A DNA stretch of 48,554 nucleotides, taken from the NCBI RefSeq assembly GCF_000281045.1, contig NW_008246121.1, positions 82,696-131,249 of the forward strand, in the 5' to 3' direction. A program made the translations under genes and the position numbers. Below, piece after piece: positions 45,601 to 48,554 of this stretch. The notes beneath the pieces are model-generated. The model did no database searches and had not been told where the DNA came from. It saw only the letters and a program-made list of their open reading frames with translations. The stretch is from Saprolegnia diclina VS20. Taxonomy: Eukaryota > Oomycota > Saprolegniomycetes > Saprolegniales > Saprolegniaceae. The first letter of the stretch is position 1. The number at the start of each line of letters is the position of its first letter.

Positions 45601-45817
45601 GGAAGACCTTGAGGCGGTTGACCTCGTTCTTGGGCAAGGCGTTGGGTCCGTGCTCGATGAGGCGCTTCTCGGCCTCGGCGGTCGAGAGACCCTCACGGGT
45701 CGCCTTGAGCTTGTCGAGGGCAGCGTTGAGCGGGATGGCACCCCACTGGATCTGGCCCACGTCGTTGACGTAGTTCTTGGCGTCGTTGGGCGTCGTCATG
45801 CTCTGGTACGCTGCCAT
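42638..45817 (-). CDS. Plasma-membrane H+-ATPase (P3A type)
   Basis: Intron-free; I take the ATG at 45817 (MAAYQSMTTPNDAKNYVNDV), giving about 1,059 residues. A 64-codon in-frame extension upstream is unlike the family and unlike the sister gene. The P-type signatures are all intact: actuator TGES (about residue 185), phosphorylation CSDKTGTLTLNK (about 340), nucleotide-binding KGAPQVCLD, and hinge VGMTGDGVNDAPAL (about 590). A proton-pump-specific Asp lies in the AIAMTVRIVLTFG/ADIVLVSPGL region. Between membrane helices 7 and 8 is an insertion of about 180 residues with several Cys (43065-43610), as known for oomycete PMA proteins. The C-terminus is short. It exports protons and sets the membrane potential. 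It is head-to-head with a second copy. Confidence 0.93.
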   Translation of the reverse strand: MAAYQSMTTPNDAKNYVNDVGQIQWGAIPLNAALDKLKATREGLSTAEAEKRLIEHGPNALPKNEVNRLKVFLGFMWNPLSWAMEVAAILSIVLLDFPDFGLILALLLLNACIGYFEEMQAGDAVAALMGQLAPECKVFRDGAMINIPADQLVPGDVIRIRLGDVLPADVKFLEGDPVKIDQSSLTGESLPVTKSEGDEGYSGSICKQGEIEAVVTSTGIHTFLGRAAEQIAGVESQGRLQEVLTTVGNFCMVSIVVWCIIELVVQMGARKDENPCLIITDGCLGVANILVLIVGGIPVAMPTVLSVTLAIGSSALAKENAIVTRLTSIEEMASMEVLCSDKTGTLTLNKLSVDLDNLIPYNGYSTDDILLFGALSARIENNEAIDVVCHNTYPGHDTMWQKYTLLHYTPFDPTTKRTIAKVKDNATGKIFRACKGAPQVCLDMDDNAESLRAEVEGRINEYASRGYRGLGVSYSEGDVPMEEATWKLVGILPLFDPPRHDTADTVKRAIEMGVAVKMVTGDHRVIAIETCRQLGMPTNILDTSFFNQAPPPGVNLAQMVYETDGFAQVFPEHKFEIVRQLQSLDKIVGMTGDGVNDAPALAQANIGIAVDDATDAARAAADIVLVSPGLSVIITAIRMSREIFLRMKNYAMYSIAMTVRIVLTFGLLTVCWNWYFPTILVVVLAILNDGTILTISKDNVTASRTPDSWKLKQVFISSICFGIWLTISTVVLVGVAYNTSAFEGFIDTENLCVSCLKDSCDAYFTEKVQTCTKDNDPAACGELDGSVYRPTLTAANLELLRVNRKAFVEGYKAKYNAESKNSDWTKLFENLKGSHINDLGYEPSADEVYTKFVKQYTAEEAELTAAKNGDGVAFVGRGYIPLTNGVSFCDFVWDYSNFNTKYTKGNKAIGPGMQKKDGILRSLVYTQVSISGQALIFVTRTAGINTWFFAEKPCNLLLIAFVFAQVVASVIGYYGFNGYPSDRIAVFGCGGGYLVIAWLWSIVWHFPLDLIKFAVNYVLNANTYASTAFDSRINAGHPSMSHARVTQHARSVRASRTVA

Positions 45818-48174
45818 GGCTGCCGAGGAGCGCGCAGAATGTCGAATGAGCCCAGTAGTTCGATCTTGCATCTTGTCCGGATACGCATCCGGATCCCACG
45901 GTACCAGGCGCCGTTTTCGAACAAATGGGTTGTACTTGGTGTTTGTATGGGAGTGGGCACCAACGCGAGGTGTCGCAAGTGGACCGAAGGGACGTAATAA
46001 TTTGCGCATGTTTTATGTACACTCGCGGCTTGTATGTGGTCGCAAAAAAGAGATCTTTTTATTTGCAACTTGTTCGGCCCACGGAGATTGCCCACATGGA
46101 GTCTCCGTCGGCCTCTGAAACTCGATATCAACCAGTGGATGAAGAATCAAGTGTAAGAGACGCGCCCTCTTCCCGCGCCTCGTACCAGCAAGGTCGTTGG
46201 TGCCAAGAAGCCGCTTGTTGAGGGGTCGCTTTCCGCTTACCGCTTCGGCGATGGACGACGCTATGGATTGCGTGCAGACGCTCGGCGAGAGCGAGTGCGT
46301 AACAGGGTGCCCCTCCATTTGTTGAAGCAGCGTGTAGGTGCTGCGACACCCCCGCTCCGTGAAAGCGCTCGCGTTCACAGATTTATCGCGATGTGGAGGC
46401 AAGATGTGGAATCCGCGTAACAAGTGGGCCGTGTCGCAACAGCGATCGTCTCGTTGTAAGTATTCAAGGTGTGACCAACGCCAAGCGCACTGGACTGGAA
46501 GCCAATGCAAAACGCCATCTGGCAGCGATGACGCAACGCGCTCCTCAGCACGGGCCCTTCGCAAACTTCGCAAGCACCCACGTATAAGTATACGACTCGC
46601 CGTCAAAGTGTTTTCCACAGCTCAGGGGGACTTGGCAACGCGTGACATGGGCGCTCCGTGCATGCTACGCGTAAGCATCGGAGCATGACGTTTCATGCAA
46701 GAGGGCTCGCGACGTGGACCTGCACCAGAAGCGAATGTAGTGTACAGTGCCAGAGCGCCTGCTGGCGAACGAACGATGACGTGGCGGGCTGCGACGACAG
46801 GGTCTCGTGAAACTGGCACTTTCGCGCCTTTTGAGCATGGCAGCGGGGCTTGCCGACGCGCCAAGCGACGATGTACACACAGCAAGAACTATCGCAGGTC
46901 GACAGGCGTACATTGCTGAGTATACCGGTACAGTGTCAATGCGCGATCTGCCTTTTGCTTGTAGTATCGTTTGAGCAGTTTGAGCTATCGTTTGTCGCTT
47001 TCCTGATCGAGAACGCGAATACAGTGTAATGATATCTGGGCTGCGACCTCTTCTTTCACAAATGCGGACGGAGAAGACGCTCCAGATCTGGCCAGCAGCG
47101 CGCACGAAGCGAGCGTGTTGGAGCCCATGCTCTTGCAGCTTGCTTCTAGGATCGTGCTTTTGCTACGTACTAGTACAATATACCAGTCGTCTCCAGCTGG
47201 TTGGAACCCATCCCATGCCGCCACCTTCAACGCAGGACGCCGACGCTGGCCCACTGCATAGAAATGAGACAACGTGGACGCCAGCTTTTGCTTCAAGAAA
47301 TCCGAGGCACTTGGTCCGCGCACGCCAGGAGAGCGGATCCCACTCATCGGCGCTCGAGTGGGCAGACCAAAAGCGCCCAAGAACCCACTTGAGACACTGG
47401 CGGCACATCCAAGTTCGGCGCATAGGATGCGGCACGCTCGCAGCAGGGAGCAACGAGCACGAGGAGCGATGATGGCCCCTTTTTTACAGAGACGTCCACC
47501 TATGTATAGAAGAGGGATTGCACCATCCATGTAGGCAGTGCAACTAGGTACTGGGCAGTACAGCAAGGTCTGTCGGCAAACTACCATCGTTGGTCGGGCT
47601 GCAGGTAGTGCTGGATCCGGATTGCGCCATCGAGTACGGATACGGCGGGCGGACTGTCCGAATCAAGGGCCCCTCTTCTCTGGGGTGGGTACCCCACAAG
47701 CTCCACTTGAAAGGACTCTTGTAGCTCACATCAGTGTTGGATTGGCCACCCCCTCCGCATTACCGAGGGGATGGGACCCATTGCACACTGCTTCAATTCT
47801 GCGCATCCGGCAGGTTTTGTTATCCGGACGGTATCTTCGGCGGTCGCGGAACATGCAGCGACGACGCCCGCCAAAGCACGGCCCAGGCCGGTCGCTCCTT
47901 GGCACGCTGCAATGACGATGGAGGTCACCCTACGTGCAGGAAGCTTGGGCGTGGCTGCACTGGTCTTCAGGACGAGACGAGGACAGGTGGGGCACGGAGA
48001 CTTGGTCGTCCCACCCACCGCGGCTTGGCCAAGTAGCCAGCATATCCGGACCCAAGCGGGTGGGCACACGATCGGTAGCTCGCCGAAAGGATCCTGGGCG
48101 CTGGCGCACGTGACGATCGAGAATGGACCTGCGATCTCACTTTTCAATTTGCTTGTTGTGGTTCGCTTTTAACC
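45818..48174. promoter_or_regulatory. 2.36-kb divergent region between two H+-ATPase genes
   Basis: No gene is supported. Open frames such as 46985-47587 (-), 46013-46618 (-) and 47731-48147 (-) have no recognisable domain and no codon bias like the neighbours. The hexamer TCCGGA occurs five times (45876, 45888, 47616, 47823, 48045), well above chance. A short hairpin CCCCTC/GAGGGG lies near 47750-47770. An initiator-like ctcacttttcaattt precedes the right-hand ATG by about 40 bp. One CGTACAT lies near 46907. Confidence 0.45.
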
Positions 48175-48554
48175 ATGGGCTACCAAGCATTGGCGACGCC
48201 CAACGACGCCAAGAACTACGTCAACGAGGCGGGTCAGATCGAGTGGGGCGCGATCCCGCTCAACGCTGCCCTCGACAAGCTCAAGGCGACCCGCGAGGGT
48301 CTCTCGACCGCCGAGGCCGAGAAGCGCCTCATCGAGCACGGCCCCAACGCCCTGCCCAAGAACGAGGTCAACCGCCTCAAGGTCTTCCTCGGCTTCATGT
48401 GGAACCCGCTCTCGTGGGCCATGGAGGTCGCTGCCATCTTGTCGATCGTCTTGCTCGACTACCCGGATTTTGGCCTTATTCTCGCGCTTCTGCTCTTGAA
48501 CGCGTGCATCGGCTACTTTGAGGAGATGCAGGCTGGCGACGCTGTCGCTGCGCT
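48175..48554 (+). CDS. Plasma-membrane H+-ATPase, second copy (5' part only)
   Basis: The start gives MGYQALATPNDAKNYVNEAG and the frame stays open to the window edge, about 126 residues. It covers the N-terminal domain and the first two membrane helices (WNPLSWAMEVAAILSIVLLD, FGLILALLLLNACIGYFEEM). It is nearly identical to the opposite copy at protein level apart from the first 20 residues, and almost identical in DNA including third codon positions from about 48280 on. No intron is seen, as in its sister. It is truncated by the window, not broken. Confidence 0.93.
   Translation, partial: MGYQALATPNDAKNYVNEAGQIEWGAIPLNAALDKLKATREGLSTAEAEKRLIEHGPNALPKNEVNRLKVFLGFMWNPLSWAMEVAAILSIVLLDYPDFGLILALLLLNACIGYFEEMQAGDAVAA

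Noticed and set aside
42593-45997. A 1,134-codon open frame antisense to the H+-ATPase gene
   Set aside because: It mirrors the sense gene exactly. The strong codon bias of the sense frame avoids codons whose complement would be stops. The product is charged low-complexity sequence with no domain.
45818-46009. N-terminal extension of the left H+-ATPase
   Set aside because: The 64 extra codons are not seen in the family or in the sister gene and contain two TCCGGA promoter motifs. The ATG at 45817 fits the homologous start.
46985-47587. 200-codon minus-strand frame in the H+-ATPase intergenic region
   Set aside because: No domain, no codon bias like the neighbours and no splice or promoter support.
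1-48554. Retroelements, Polinton-like or other virus-like copies
   Set aside because: No reverse transcriptase, integrase, capsid-like frame or long terminal repeat was recognised. The only long repeat is the H+-ATPase inverted pair.

Overview
The window is nuclear DNA from a eukaryote, most likely an oomycete of the Saprolegniales type (Achlya, Thraustotheca, Saprolegnia or Aphanomyces kin). The evidence is GC-rich genes cut by many short GT-AG introns (mostly 40-55 nt, typically beginning gtacg/gtatg and ending tag). Intergenic gaps are very small, down to 25 bp between convergent genes. The plasma-membrane proton pump has the long extracellular insertion known from oomycetes. Homologues of flagellar proteins fit a zoospore-forming organism. 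No rRNA, tRNA, CRISPR array, retroelement or recognisable transposase was seen.

Layout, left to right. 1-1527 has no gene I can support. A CCDC6-like coiled-coil gene (+) then meets, tail to tail, a regulator of MON1-CCZ1 (RMC1/Mic1) homologue (-). Next is a large GANP-type gene (+) with a nucleoporin-like FG N-terminus, a SAC3/GANP domain and a coiled-coil C-terminal half. A small gene (+) encodes a ubiquitin-like domain ending in Gly-Gly fused directly to the complete 25-residue ribosomal protein eL41. Two minus-strand genes follow: an LRR/coiled-coil protein and a membrane-anchored GH17 beta-1,3-glucanase-like protein. A CFAP144 homologue (+) comes next, then two tandem minus-strand ankyrin genes, only one of which ends in a SAM domain, and an F-box-like/LRR gene (+).

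The middle is occupied by a divergent pair for glutamate synthase: small subunit (-) and large subunit (+), both with probable mitochondrial presequences, sharing a 362 bp promoter that carries a palindromic motif cluster. Only 70 bp after the large subunit begins a four-domain voltage-gated cation channel whose pore residues read Ser-Asp-Glu-Glu. Then come adenylate kinase 7 (+) and tubulin-folding cofactor E (-), tail to tail. The right end holds two head-to-head plasma-membrane H+-ATPase genes, the second cut by the window edge.

Themes. Three genes (CFAP144, AK7, TBCE) relate to axonemes or tubulin. GltB and GltD form one enzyme and share a promoter. The H+-ATPases, the channel and the GH17 protein act at the cell surface. 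The most unusual item is the ubiquitin-like/eL41 fusion. Gene models were assembled by eye from homology and splice signals. For the GANP and CFAP144 models I checked that the summed exon lengths keep frame; for most others exon edges are approximate.
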